Positions 7,656-15,264 of a DNA stretch of 35,975 nt are shown one piece after another. Within the stretch, counting starts at the first letter, position 1; each line of letters opens with the position of its first letter. Below the pieces are notes generated by a model, which saw nothing but the letters and a program-made list of their open reading frames with translations, did not search any database and was not told where the DNA came from. The position numbers were made by a program, and so were the translations under genes. Source of the stretch: CAYPPG01 sp964412555. GTDB lineage: Bacteria; Hinthialibacterota; Hinthialibacteria; Hinthialibacterales; Hinthialibacteraceae. Location of the stretch: positions 1-35,975 of the forward strand of contig CAYPPG010000071.1 in NCBI GenBank assembly GCA_964412555.1, written 5' to 3'.

Positions 7656-8686
7656 TGACGGATATAGCCACGACTTCACCCGAGTCGATAGCCAGGACGA
7701 TTTTATATCGTGAAGCGTTGAATGAAGCGATGAAGGAAGAAATGCGGCGTGATCCGAAAGTATTTGTTATGGGAGAAGGGATCGCGGAACGCGGCGGTTC
7801 TTATAAAGTAACAGTCGATTTGCTCGATGAATTCGGATCGAAACGAGTGATCGATACTCCGATTTCCGAGGCCAGTTTCACTGGAGCAGGGGTGGGAGCG
7901 GCCATCACCGGTATGCGGCCGGTGGTGGAATTACTCTTTGTCGATTTTGCCATGCTGGCCATGGACCAAATTGTGAATCAAGCCGCCAAATTCAAGTTCA
8001 TGACCGGCGGCTCTGGAAGAGTGCCGTTGGTGATTCGGACGCAGGGGGGGAGCGGTACCGGTGTTGCTGCTCAACACTCGCAGAGTTTAGAGGCGTTCTT
8101 TTATCACACACCGGGATTGAAACTGGTTATGCCGTCGACTCCGTATGATGCAAAGGGATTGTTGAAGAGTGCTATTCGGGATGATGAACCGGTTGTGTTT
8201 ATCGAGCATAAACTGCTCTATACTACGAAGGGGGAAGTGCCGGAAAACGAGTATCTTATTCCGCTGGGGCGAGGAGACCGGAAACGGGAAGGTAAAGATG
8301 TGACGCTTATTGCATGGTCTAACATGGTGACTCGTTCGCTGGTGGCCGCGGAAGAGGTGGCGAATGAAGGGATCGATGTGGAAGTGATCGATCCGCGCAC
8401 CTTGGTACCATTGGATATCGAATTGATCCTCGAATCCATTCGGAAAACAGAGCATGTGGTGATTGTTCAGGAAGCGGTGCGCCGTGGGGGAGTGGCTTCG
8501 GATATTGCGTCGATCATTCAAGCGGAAGTGTTCGATTCGTTGGATGCGCCAATTGAAATCGTGGCAGGCGTCAATTCTCCGATGCCGTATAATGAACAAT
8601 TAGAACGATCATGTGTACCACAGGTGGAAGACATCGTTCGTGCGATAAAGCGCGCAGTGTATGCCGATTTTTTAACGATTGAATAG
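7655..8686 (+). CDS. thiamine-diphosphate-dependent dehydrogenase E1 beta subunit
   Basis: A 343-residue transketolase-like beta chain. Recognisable segments are YREALNEAMKEEMRRDPKVF, MGEGIAERGG, DTPISEASFTGAGVGAAITG (glutamate that activates thiamine diphosphate in the SEASFTG segment), FVDFAMLAMDQIVNQAAK, RTQGGSGTGVAAQHSQSLEA (with the catalytic-loop His), HTPGLKLVMPSTPYDAKGLL and a transketolase C-terminal domain (VEVIDPRTLVPLD, EAVRRGGVASDI). It starts one base inside the stop of the alpha gene and would form the alpha2beta2 heterotetramer. It is 18 bases upstream of the aldolase gene. The location in a sugar-catabolic operon without E2/E3 is the odd point. Confidence 0.92.
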   Translation: MTDIATTSPESIARTILYREALNEAMKEEMRRDPKVFVMGEGIAERGGSYKVTVDLLDEFGSKRVIDTPISEASFTGAGVGAAITGMRPVVELLFVDFAMLAMDQIVNQAAKFKFMTGGSGRVPLVIRTQGGSGTGVAAQHSQSLEAFFYHTPGLKLVMPSTPYDAKGLLKSAIRDDEPVVFIEHKLLYTTKGEVPENEYLIPLGRGDRKREGKDVTLIAWSNMVTRSLVAAEEVANEGIDVEVIDPRTLVPLDIELILESIRKTEHVVIVQEAVRRGGVASDIASIIQAEVFDSLDAPIEIVAGVNSPMPYNEQLERSCVPQVEDIVRAIKRAVYADFLTIE

Positions 8687-8704
8687 AAAAGAAGAGGATA
8701 CATC

Positions 8705-9556
8705 ATGGGACTTGAAAGTATGAAATCGATGCTGGCCAAAGCCAGGGAAGGGAAGTATGCCGTCGGGGCATTCAATACCGTCGATTACGGATCGACAAAA
8801 GCGGCGGTTACGGCGGCGGAAGAACTTCACGCGCCGATTATCATTCAAACTTCTGTCAAGACGGTCAAATTGTGGAGTCAAAAAGCGATTGTTTCGTGGA
8901 TGAAGGAGATCGCCGAGGATTCACCGGTTCCTGTTGCGCTGCATTTGGATCATTGCAAGGATCCTGATTTTATCAAGCAGTGTATCGATGCGGGCTGGAC
9001 GTCTGTCATGATCGACGCATCCGCGAAACCGTTTGAAGAGAATCTGGCGATAACGCGACAGGTTTTCGATATGGCCGATGCCGCGGGGATTGGTTTGGAA
9101 GCGGAACTTGGAGAGATTGGCGGAGTTGAAGATGACAAGATCGTAGCGGATGAAGATGCCTATCTTGCTGATCCGGATAAAGCCGAAGTTTTTTGTAAGG
9201 ATATGGATTTGGCGGTATTTGCACCGGCGATCGGGACGGCGCATGGTGTGTATAAAGGAGAACCCAAGATCGCTTATGATCGTATCGAAGAGATCGCTAA
9301 GCGGACGGGATTGCCAATTGCATTGCATGGAGGAACCGGACTTTCCGATGAAACGTTCAAAAGATGTATTTCTCTCGGATGCGCAAAAGTGAATATCTCG
9401 ACGCAGCTGAAATATACATTCATCGATAGTTTTGTGAATTACCATCAAGAGAATCAAGTCTATGAGCCGGTCAAGGTTGTGGCGGCACAGATGGAAGCGA
9501 TTCAAAACGTTGTCGCTGAAAATATCCGGCTTTTCGGGAGTGAGGGGAAGGCTTAA
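8705..9556 (+). CDS. class II ketose-bisphosphate aldolase (FbaA/KbaY/GatY-like)
   Basis: A 283-residue zinc-dependent aldolase. Motifs are YAVGAFNTVDYGS (18-30), the catalytic Asp and zinc ligand in LHLDHCKD (D82, H83), EAELGEIGGVED (132-143, E134 a candidate ligand), GTAHGVYKGEP with zinc His180, LHGGTGLSDE with zinc His208, and CAKVNISTQLK (phosphate site). The family splits fructose- or tagatose-1,6-bisphosphate, or related ketose phosphates, into dihydroxyacetone phosphate and an aldehyde. The length and motifs are closest to the tagatose/fructose group. AGAGGA precedes the ATG. It sits between the E1 pair and a HAD phosphatase, so a non-standard ketose phosphate is a plausible substrate (inference). 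Confidence 0.92.
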   Translation: MGLESMKSMLAKAREGKYAVGAFNTVDYGSTKAAVTAAEELHAPIIIQTSVKTVKLWSQKAIVSWMKEIAEDSPVPVALHLDHCKDPDFIKQCIDAGWTSVMIDASAKPFEENLAITRQVFDMADAAGIGLEAELGEIGGVEDDKIVADEDAYLADPDKAEVFCKDMDLAVFAPAIGTAHGVYKGEPKIAYDRIEEIAKRTGLPIALHGGTGLSDETFKRCISLGCAKVNISTQLKYTFIDSFVNYHQENQVYEPVKVVAAQMEAIQNVVAENIRLFGSEGKA

Positions 9557-9582
9557 AAAGTTTGTATTTATCGAGGAGGATA

Positions 9583-10293
9583 ATGAAAGCACTTATTTTT
9601 GATTGTGACGGTGTGATTGTGGATACGGAACGGGACGGTCATCGGGTGGCTTTTAATCGGGCTTTCCAGGAAAAAGGACTCGATGTGGAATGGAGTGTCG
9701 AGTTGTATGGGGAGCTCTTGAAGGTCGCCGGTGGTAAGGAGCGCATGAAGCACTATTTCGAGCAAAACGGTTGGCCGAATGGAGTGCAGGATCGGGAAGC
9801 GTTTATCAAGGAACTGCACAAATTGAAAACCGATTTGTTTATGAATATTATCGGAAGCGGGGAACTGCCTTTGCGGCCTGGGGTACAACGTCTTGTGGAT
9901 GAAGCGATTGCAGATCAGATGCCGTTAGCGGTTTGTTCTACATCGAACGAAAGGGCTGTGAATTTGGTCGTAGAAACGATGTTGGGAGTGGATCGGAAAT
10001 CGAAGTTTGCGATTTTTGCCGGAGACGTCGTTTCGAAAAAGAAACCGGATCCTGAGATATACAATCTCGCTCAAGAACATTTCGGTTACGATCCCAAAGA
10101 ATGTATGGTCGTCGAGGACAGCCGGAACGGTCTTCTGGCGGCGAAGGCGGCGGGAATGCGATGCATCGTCACGATCAGCAGTTATACGGGCGATGAAGAT
10201 TTTTCCGAAGCCGACGCCGTGTATCCCGAACTCGGTGATCCGCCGAATGTGAATGTATCTCTACAAGATTTAAAAAGCTTGTGTACTGCATAA
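9583..10293 (+). CDS. HAD-superfamily phosphatase/phosphoglucomutase (CbbY-like)
   Basis: A 236-residue HAD hydrolase with a C1 (helical) cap. Motif I is FDCDGVIVDTE with D7 nucleophile and D9 acid/base; motif II is CSTSNERAV (S119/T120); motif III is the Lys of KKKPDPEIY (about K154); motif IV is VVEDSRNG (E178/D179). The cap spans about residues 20-95. It resembles the CbbY group (xylulose-1,5-bisphosphate phosphatases), also similar to beta-phosphoglucomutases. ATG 9583 is chosen because GAGGAGG lies four bases before it; a TTG at 9562 is in frame but has no ribosome site. In this operon it probably removes or moves a phosphate on an aldolase substrate or side product. Confidence 0.9.
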   Translation: MKALIFDCDGVIVDTERDGHRVAFNRAFQEKGLDVEWSVELYGELLKVAGGKERMKHYFEQNGWPNGVQDREAFIKELHKLKTDLFMNIIGSGELPLRPGVQRLVDEAIADQMPLAVCSTSNERAVNLVVETMLGVDRKSKFAIFAGDVVSKKKPDPEIYNLAQEHFGYDPKECMVVEDSRNGLLAAKAAGMRCIVTISSYTGDEDFSEADAVYPELGDPPNVNVSLQDLKSLCTA

Positions 10294-10302
10294 AGGAGCA
10301 TC

Positions 10303-10950
10303 ATGAAGATATTTCTCGATACGGCAAACGTTGATTCGATTCGCCGGGCGCAGGCGACCGGTTTGTTGGACGGGGTAACGACCAATCCGTCCAAACTAGC
10401 GGAAATGGGACGCAAGTTCACTCATGTTGTCGAAGAAATCTGTTCGATTGTCCCAGGACCGGTTAGTGTGGAGGCGGTGGCGGAAACACGAGACGGATTA
10501 GTGTCGGAAGCGCAAAAAATGGCTTCTCTCGCGCCGAATGTAGTTGTGAAGATTCCAATGACACTGGAAGGTCTTTCCGCCGTTCGAATTCTGGAAAAAG
10601 AGAAAGACATTCGAGTGAATGTGACGATGATTTTTTCTTCCACTCAGGCTTATCTGACAATGAAAGCAGGTGCAACTTTTGCCAGCATTGTGTTGAGCCG
10701 GCTGGATGCTTGTGCGAATGAGAGCGATGTTTTGATCAGCGATGCGGTTACGGTCAAACATCATTATGGTTTCGATACCGAAATCTTGGCCGGAAGTTTA
10801 AAAACACAAAATCATGTTCTTTCCTGTTTGCGGGCAGGGGTTGATATTGCGACGATGCCGGAATCGTTGTTCTTTCAGATGTTCGAGCATCCATTGACGG
10901 ATCAGGGGCTTGCACAGTTTGAACGGGATTGGGAAAAAGTTCCGAAATGA
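10303..10950 (+). CDS. transaldolase-like / fructose-6-phosphate aldolase-type protein (FSA/TalC group)
   Basis: A 215-residue single-domain member of the short transaldolase group. Hallmarks are MKIFLDTANVDSI (1-13), DGVTTNPSKL (23-32), VSVEAV, the Schiff-base lysine K83 in VVVKIPMT, VNVTMIFSSTQA, and a C-terminal AGVDIATMPESLF. The usual SPFVGRLDD segment is IVLSRLDACANES here, so the pocket differs from canonical FSA and transaldolase. The short group includes transaldolases and dihydroxyacetone/fructose-6-phosphate aldolases; members have also been recruited to other sugar phosphates such as sulfofructose. AAAGGAG precedes the ATG, nine bases after the HAD gene. It is the second C-C lyase of this operon. 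Confidence 0.9.
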   Translation: MKIFLDTANVDSIRRAQATGLLDGVTTNPSKLAEMGRKFTHVVEEICSIVPGPVSVEAVAETRDGLVSEAQKMASLAPNVVVKIPMTLEGLSAVRILEKEKDIRVNVTMIFSSTQAYLTMKAGATFASIVLSRLDACANESDVLISDAVTVKHHYGFDTEILAGSLKTQNHVLSCLRAGVDIATMPESLFFQMFEHPLTDQGLAQFERDWEKVPK

Positions 10951-11008
10951 GCGATTTGTGGTTATAGTGTCATCATGATCTAAAACTGTTTGGAACGATT
11001 ATGGAACA

Positions 11009-11947
11009 ATGAATCAACAAAAAATAGTAATAGCCTTTGGAGAAATCTTGTGGGATCTCTTGCCGTCTGGCGCAAAATTAGGAGGCGCACCATTTAATTT
11101 TGCTTACCGGGTTCATTCACTGGGGGAATGCGGGTATATCGTCAGCCGGTTGGGGGATGACGAGTTAGGGAAAAAAGCGTGGGATCATGTTGTTCAGCTC
11201 GGGATGGATACGCGGTTCGTTCAATGGGATGAATCCCATCCGACAGGGACAGTGGAAATCGAACTCGATGAGCAAGGGCAGCCGGATTACCATATTGTTC
11301 CCGGAGTGGCGTATGATCATATAAAAATGAGTGACGGATTGCAGCAGATGGCCGCCCAAGCGGATTGTATTTGTTTTGGAACCTTGATTCAGCGGACGGA
11401 AGATTCTCGGCGTACTCTCAAACAGCTTCTGGATTCCACGAATTGCCAATGGAAACTTTTGGATATCAATTTGCGTAAGCAATGTTATACACAAGAAACG
11501 ATTACCGAATCCCTCGCCAAAGCGAATCTGTTGAAATTGAACGAAGAGGAAGCGTATTATCTTGCCGATTTGTTCGAATTTCCAGAACGGAAGATTCCTG
11601 TTTTTTGTGAACGGATGATCGACATGTGGTCTCTTTCTCATTGTCTGGTCACACTTGGAGACCGGGGGGCGTTTGCCGCTTCGGCGGAAGAAAAAGTATA
11701 TGCACCCGGCTATCGGGTACCATTGGATGATCCATGTGGTTCCGGTGATGCGTTTACCGCTGGTTTTCTCGTCGATCTTTTAGGGGGGAAGCCGCTGGCT
11801 CAATGTTGTACCGTCGGCAATGCATTGGGGGCGATGGTCGCGCGGCAATCCGGTGCGACCGAACCGATTGCGCCGGAAGAAATCCTGCAATTTATCCAAG
11901 CGGGACATGAGCGGGTTACGGATGAGAGATTTGTGAAATATCAATAA
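11009..11947 (+). CDS. PfkB-family carbohydrate kinase (fructokinase-like)
   Basis: A 312-residue ribokinase-fold kinase. The N-terminal signature is AFGEILWDLLPSGAKLGGAPFNFA (PfkB signature 1, residues 9-32). The anion-hole/catalytic signature is DDPCGSGDAFTAGF (240-253), with D247 the catalytic base. LVTLGDRGAF (213-222) is the nucleotide-binding strand. The LGGAPFNFAYR form is typical of fructokinases, but the substrate is not certain. It phosphorylates a sugar with ATP, presumably the pathway sugar before aldol cleavage. A 58-base gap from the previous gene holds no evident terminator. Confidence 0.9.
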   Translation: MNQQKIVIAFGEILWDLLPSGAKLGGAPFNFAYRVHSLGECGYIVSRLGDDELGKKAWDHVVQLGMDTRFVQWDESHPTGTVEIELDEQGQPDYHIVPGVAYDHIKMSDGLQQMAAQADCICFGTLIQRTEDSRRTLKQLLDSTNCQWKLLDINLRKQCYTQETITESLAKANLLKLNEEEAYYLADLFEFPERKIPVFCERMIDMWSLSHCLVTLGDRGAFAASAEEKVYAPGYRVPLDDPCGSGDAFTAGFLVDLLGGKPLAQCCTVGNALGAMVARQSGATEPIAPEEILQFIQAGHERVTDERFVKYQ

Positions 11948-11988
11948 AATGTATTGTCAGCCTATTCAATGAGAAAAGGGGAAGAATC

Positions 11989-13122
11989 ATGGCGAAGGAA
12001 ATTCGAGTCGGATTGGTCGGCGCCGGTTTTATGGGACGTGCGCATAGCAATGCTTGGATCGATGTTCAACACTGTTTCGATTTGCCATGCAGACGAGTGT
12101 TACGGGCAGCCTGCGATGTGAATGAATCTGTGTTGCAACCGTTTGCAGAGAAATACGGCTGGGAAACGACAGAGACCTCTTGGGAGAACCTGGTGGCTCG
12201 GGAGGATATCGATGTTATCGATATTTGCACATCGAATCTTACCCATATGCCGATTGCCGTCGCTGCCGCCAAAGCCGGAAAACATGTTTTGTGCGAAAAA
12301 CCGATATCCCGTAATGCGGAGGAAGCGCAGCAGATACTCGATGCGGCAAAGGCGGCAAATGTGCGGCATATGACCGCGTTCAACTATCGGCGGGTTCCGG
12401 CGATTGCTTTGGCGCGACAGATGATCGAGGCGGGAAAAATCGGCCGCGTGTTTCACTTCAATGCGGTGTATTATCAGGATTGGCTTGTCGATCCGAATTT
12501 TCCGATGATATGGCGGCATGATGTGGAGGAAGCCGGTTCGGGGGCGCATGGAGATATGAATGCGCATATTGTCGATCTCGCCCGGTTTTTGGTTGGGGAT
12601 ATCGGGGAAGTGTGTGGGGCGCAGGAAGTGTTTATTCGCGAAAGGCAATACGCAGACGGCTCGGGCAGTGGTACGGTAACCGCTGATGATGCGATGTATT
12701 TTATGGCTCGTTTTTGCAATGGAGCGATGGGTTCGTTTCTCGCTACCCGTTTTGCGACGGGACGCAAGAATTATTTGCGGATCGAACTTTTCGGGAGTGA
12801 AGGGAGCCTCATTTTCAATCTCGAGCGCTTGAATGAATTGGAATATTATTCCCGCAAAGACGATGGAAAAGAACAAGGTTTTCGGAATATCATTGTGACA
12901 GAGGGCGACCATCCCTATTTGAATGCCTGGTGGCCTCCGGGACACATCATTGGTTGGGAACATACCTTTATTCACGAAATTCGTGATTTGCTGATCGCGA
13001 TTGATCGAGGAGAAAACGTACAACCGGACTTTGAAGACGGTGTTCAATGCCAGAAGGTTTTGGATGCGGTGTGCCATTCGGCTGTGAAGACGAAATGGAT
13101 GGAAGTGAATTCATCTTCTTGA
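11989..13122 (+). CDS. Gfo/Idh/MocA-family NAD(P)-dependent oxidoreductase
   Basis: A 377-residue dehydrogenase. An N-terminal Rossmann fold has GLVGAGFMGRAHSNAW (8-23) and the EKP motif at E103-K104-P105 (LCEKPISRNAEEA). The C-terminal alpha/beta domain carries GDMNAHIVDLARFLVGDI, with the catalytic Asp/His expected in the GDMNAHIVD segment, and SFLATRFATGRKN. The family oxidises or epimerises hydroxyl groups of sugars, inositols and related polyols. It is the last gene of the operon and may act first, oxidising a free sugar or polyol before kinase and aldolase steps. AGGGGAAG precedes the ATG. It is followed by 218 bases with no recognised gene; no clear terminator was seen. Confidence 0.92.
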   Translation: MAKEIRVGLVGAGFMGRAHSNAWIDVQHCFDLPCRRVLRAACDVNESVLQPFAEKYGWETTETSWENLVAREDIDVIDICTSNLTHMPIAVAAAKAGKHVLCEKPISRNAEEAQQILDAAKAANVRHMTAFNYRRVPAIALARQMIEAGKIGRVFHFNAVYYQDWLVDPNFPMIWRHDVEEAGSGAHGDMNAHIVDLARFLVGDIGEVCGAQEVFIRERQYADGSGSGTVTADDAMYFMARFCNGAMGSFLATRFATGRKNYLRIELFGSEGSLIFNLERLNELEYYSRKDDGKEQGFRNIIVTEGDHPYLNAWWPPGHIIGWEHTFIHEIRDLLIAIDRGENVQPDFEDGVQCQKVLDAVCHSAVKTKWMEVNSSS

Positions 13123-13340
13123 TCCACCCACATTTCAAGCAACTCCAAAGAGTGAATGTTCGCCTGGTTCTGCTAAGAGTTTTCCTACCAAGACCAGTCC
13201 GAATAAAAGACAGTTATTAATCTCCTCCATATTCGCTAGAAATCTTTTTGATTTTTCTTGACTTGTAGTTATTCCACTCAAGGTAATCCTATATCCACAC
13301 CATTTGATGACGGGAAGATATTTGATTTTGGAGTCATGGT

Positions 13341-15191
13341 ATGCGAGCGGATCGAAAGAAGGCTACCGGTTATGATAATTATATCAATTGGAAAATTTTC
13401 GTTTTCCCATTTTCACTGTTGATTTTCATGTTGTTTATGCCTCCATTGCCGGGGATGAAGGACGTCGGAACGGAATATACATTGGGCGGGAACGTTGTGA
13501 AAGAACATCTCGCACAACAGCTGTTTGGAGAGCCATTTTACGAACTGGAGCAATGGCAGGTTTTGGCGGTGGCGATGATAGAGAAATCCACACAGCTCGG
13601 ATTGTCCAATCGTGATTGGCTTTTAGAAAGAGATTTAAAATGGTGTCGATCAAAGGGCATTTCTGCAGAGCCGATTAATTTGCTAAGGGTACTTCGATTT
13701 GTTTCCGGAATGGAGGATGAAACCTATCGCGAACTCCTCGTTTCATCAGCAGAAATCCGCCATGAACAACTATCGTATGAAGAACTTCCAGAACAAGAAA
13801 AAAAAATCGCGGATCAAGGAATTTGGAAGTTGAAAGTGGCGTTGGCGATGATGGTATTCACGGTGTTTTGTTTCTTGACAGCGTGTATCCCTTTGCCTGC
13901 GGTTGCCTTTTTTATCGGTTTGCTTTTGGTGTTTACAGGAGTGGTGGGGCGAGAGGAAGTGGCTTCTTTGTATTGGAATGATGCCTGTTGGTTTATCATG
14001 GGAAGTTTGATGTTCGCGGCAGCGTTTATCAAAACGGGAGTGGATAAACGAATCTGTTTGTTTTTATTCAGTAAATTTGCAAAACCGAACATCCGTTCCG
14101 TCACATTGGTATTGATTTTGGTGATTTCGCCGTTGGCGGCCTTTATTTCCGATCATGCTTTGGCGGCGATCTTTTTGCCCATCGCCATGATTTTGTATCG
14201 TGGCAATCAAGCGCAAGGAAAATCGCTGGATCTCGAACTGGGAAAAATGCTTGTCATTACCGTGGCCATGGCATGCAATATCGGCGGATTCGGCGCACCG
14301 AGCGGTGGCGCGAGAAATGTCATTATGATCAATTATTTGGATGACATGTTCAATATGGATATCGGATATTTCACTTGGATGATTTATGCGATGCCATTTG
14401 TCATTATCATGATGCCCATCACGTGGTTGGTTTTGCAATGGCGATTCAAGCCGGTGACTCGTGATTTGTCGACGGCTATGTCTTATTTGGAAGAGGATAT
14501 TGCGCATATGGGGAAGTGGAATCGGCAGCAGATTCTGACCTTAATCATATTTTTGCTAATGGTCTGGTTGTTTTTTACGGAAAAATCGTTTTACGATTTG
14601 GGAATATATCCGGTGCGACTCGGCATTGGCGTCGTTGCGGTTGCCGGTGCAATGGCGTATATTTTGACAGGAGTCGTCAATTGGCGGGATTATCAGGAAA
14701 AAGTGGATTGGGGAGTAGTGTGGCTCTATGCCGGTGCGATTATCTTTGGAAAAGTATTGGATGATACCGGGGCTGCTTATTATCTTGCCCGTTCCACGAT
14801 CGATGCGATGTCACCACTCCATTTCGATCATGGAACTCCTCTTTTAGCAGTGGCAAGTATGCTGACAGCCGGCTTAACTCAAATCATGGCGGATGGACCG
14901 GCAGCCGCATCCGTCGGGACGATCACATTGAGCATGGGGGCGATTGCTCATCCGGGAACGGTCATATTGCCTTTTATGGCGATGGTGACTGCATGTGCGT
15001 CCAGCTTTGCTTATTGTTTGATTATCGGTACTCCACCGAATGCAATCGTGTATGCGTCGGGAATCCTCGGTCCTAAGGATTTTCTCCGTGTTGGAATTCC
15101 GTTATGGATTGTCGCGAATCTTTTGCTTTTGTTTTTGATTCATTTTTATTGGGTGCCGATGGGATTTGGGGATTTGGCTGGATTTGAATGA
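13341..15191 (+). CDS. SLC13/DASS-type anion symporter, divergent, with large N-terminal insert
   Basis: A 616-residue membrane protein of the divalent anion:Na+ symporter family with about 11-12 membrane segments. Features seen: TM1 around residues 18-36, then a hydrophilic insert (about 37-165) rich in E, R and W with no membrane segments, then TM2. The conserved GTPPN loop (563-567) is present, but the first equivalent is CNIGGFGAPSGGARN (312-326). The SNT signatures, which bind sodium and carboxylate in family members, are altered: SDH (270-272) and ADG (517-519), in AAFISDHALAAIFLP and TQIMADGPAAASVG. The family carries dicarboxylates, citrate or sulfate; the altered sites argue for a different substrate or coupling ion. 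Immediately downstream is a CBS response regulator. Confidence 0.88.
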   Translation: MRADRKKATGYDNYINWKIFVFPFSLLIFMLFMPPLPGMKDVGTEYTLGGNVVKEHLAQQLFGEPFYELEQWQVLAVAMIEKSTQLGLSNRDWLLERDLKWCRSKGISAEPINLLRVLRFVSGMEDETYRELLVSSAEIRHEQLSYEELPEQEKKIADQGIWKLKVALAMMVFTVFCFLTACIPLPAVAFFIGLLLVFTGVVGREEVASLYWNDACWFIMGSLMFAAAFIKTGVDKRICLFLFSKFAKPNIRSVTLVLILVISPLAAFISDHALAAIFLPIAMILYRGNQAQGKSLDLELGKMLVITVAMACNIGGFGAPSGGARNVIMINYLDDMFNMDIGYFTWMIYAMPFVIIMMPITWLVLQWRFKPVTRDLSTAMSYLEEDIAHMGKWNRQQILTLIIFLLMVWLFFTEKSFYDLGIYPVRLGIGVVAVAGAMAYILTGVVNWRDYQEKVDWGVVWLYAGAIIFGKVLDDTGAAYYLARSTIDAMSPLHFDHGTPLLAVASMLTAGLTQIMADGPAAASVGTITLSMGAIAHPGTVILPFMAMVTACASSFAYCLIIGTPPNAIVYASGILGPKDFLRVGIPLWIVANLLLLFLIHFYWVPMGFGDLAGFE

Positions 15192-15216
15192 TGTGGAAAT
15201 GCATGCGTTAAAGGAT

Positions 15217-15233
15217 GCGGGCAAGATGCCCGT
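15217..15233 (+). repeat. REP-like hairpin
   Basis: GCGGGCA/AGA/TGCCCGT is a 17-base hairpin with seven-base arms (one G-T closing pair) and a three-base AGA loop, the same layout as the elements at 6564, 6590, 29188, 31393 and 31421. It lies in the 73-base gap between the SLC13-like gene and the CBS response regulator, upstream of the ribosome site of the latter. Confidence 0.7.
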
Positions 15234-15264
15234 GCTCCGACATACTCTGCGAAGGAGAGCACGG

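Noticed and set aside
13123..13340. Possible riboswitch or small gene in the gap before the SLC13-like gene
   Set aside because: A TTGACT at 13258 lacks a good -10 partner; no conserved aptamer-like structure or open frame was recognisable.
15166..15264. Longer start for the CBS response regulator (33 extra residues)
   Set aside because: It would begin inside the transporter gene, pass through a hairpin repeat, and has no ribosome site; ATG 15265 has AAGGAG at the right distance.
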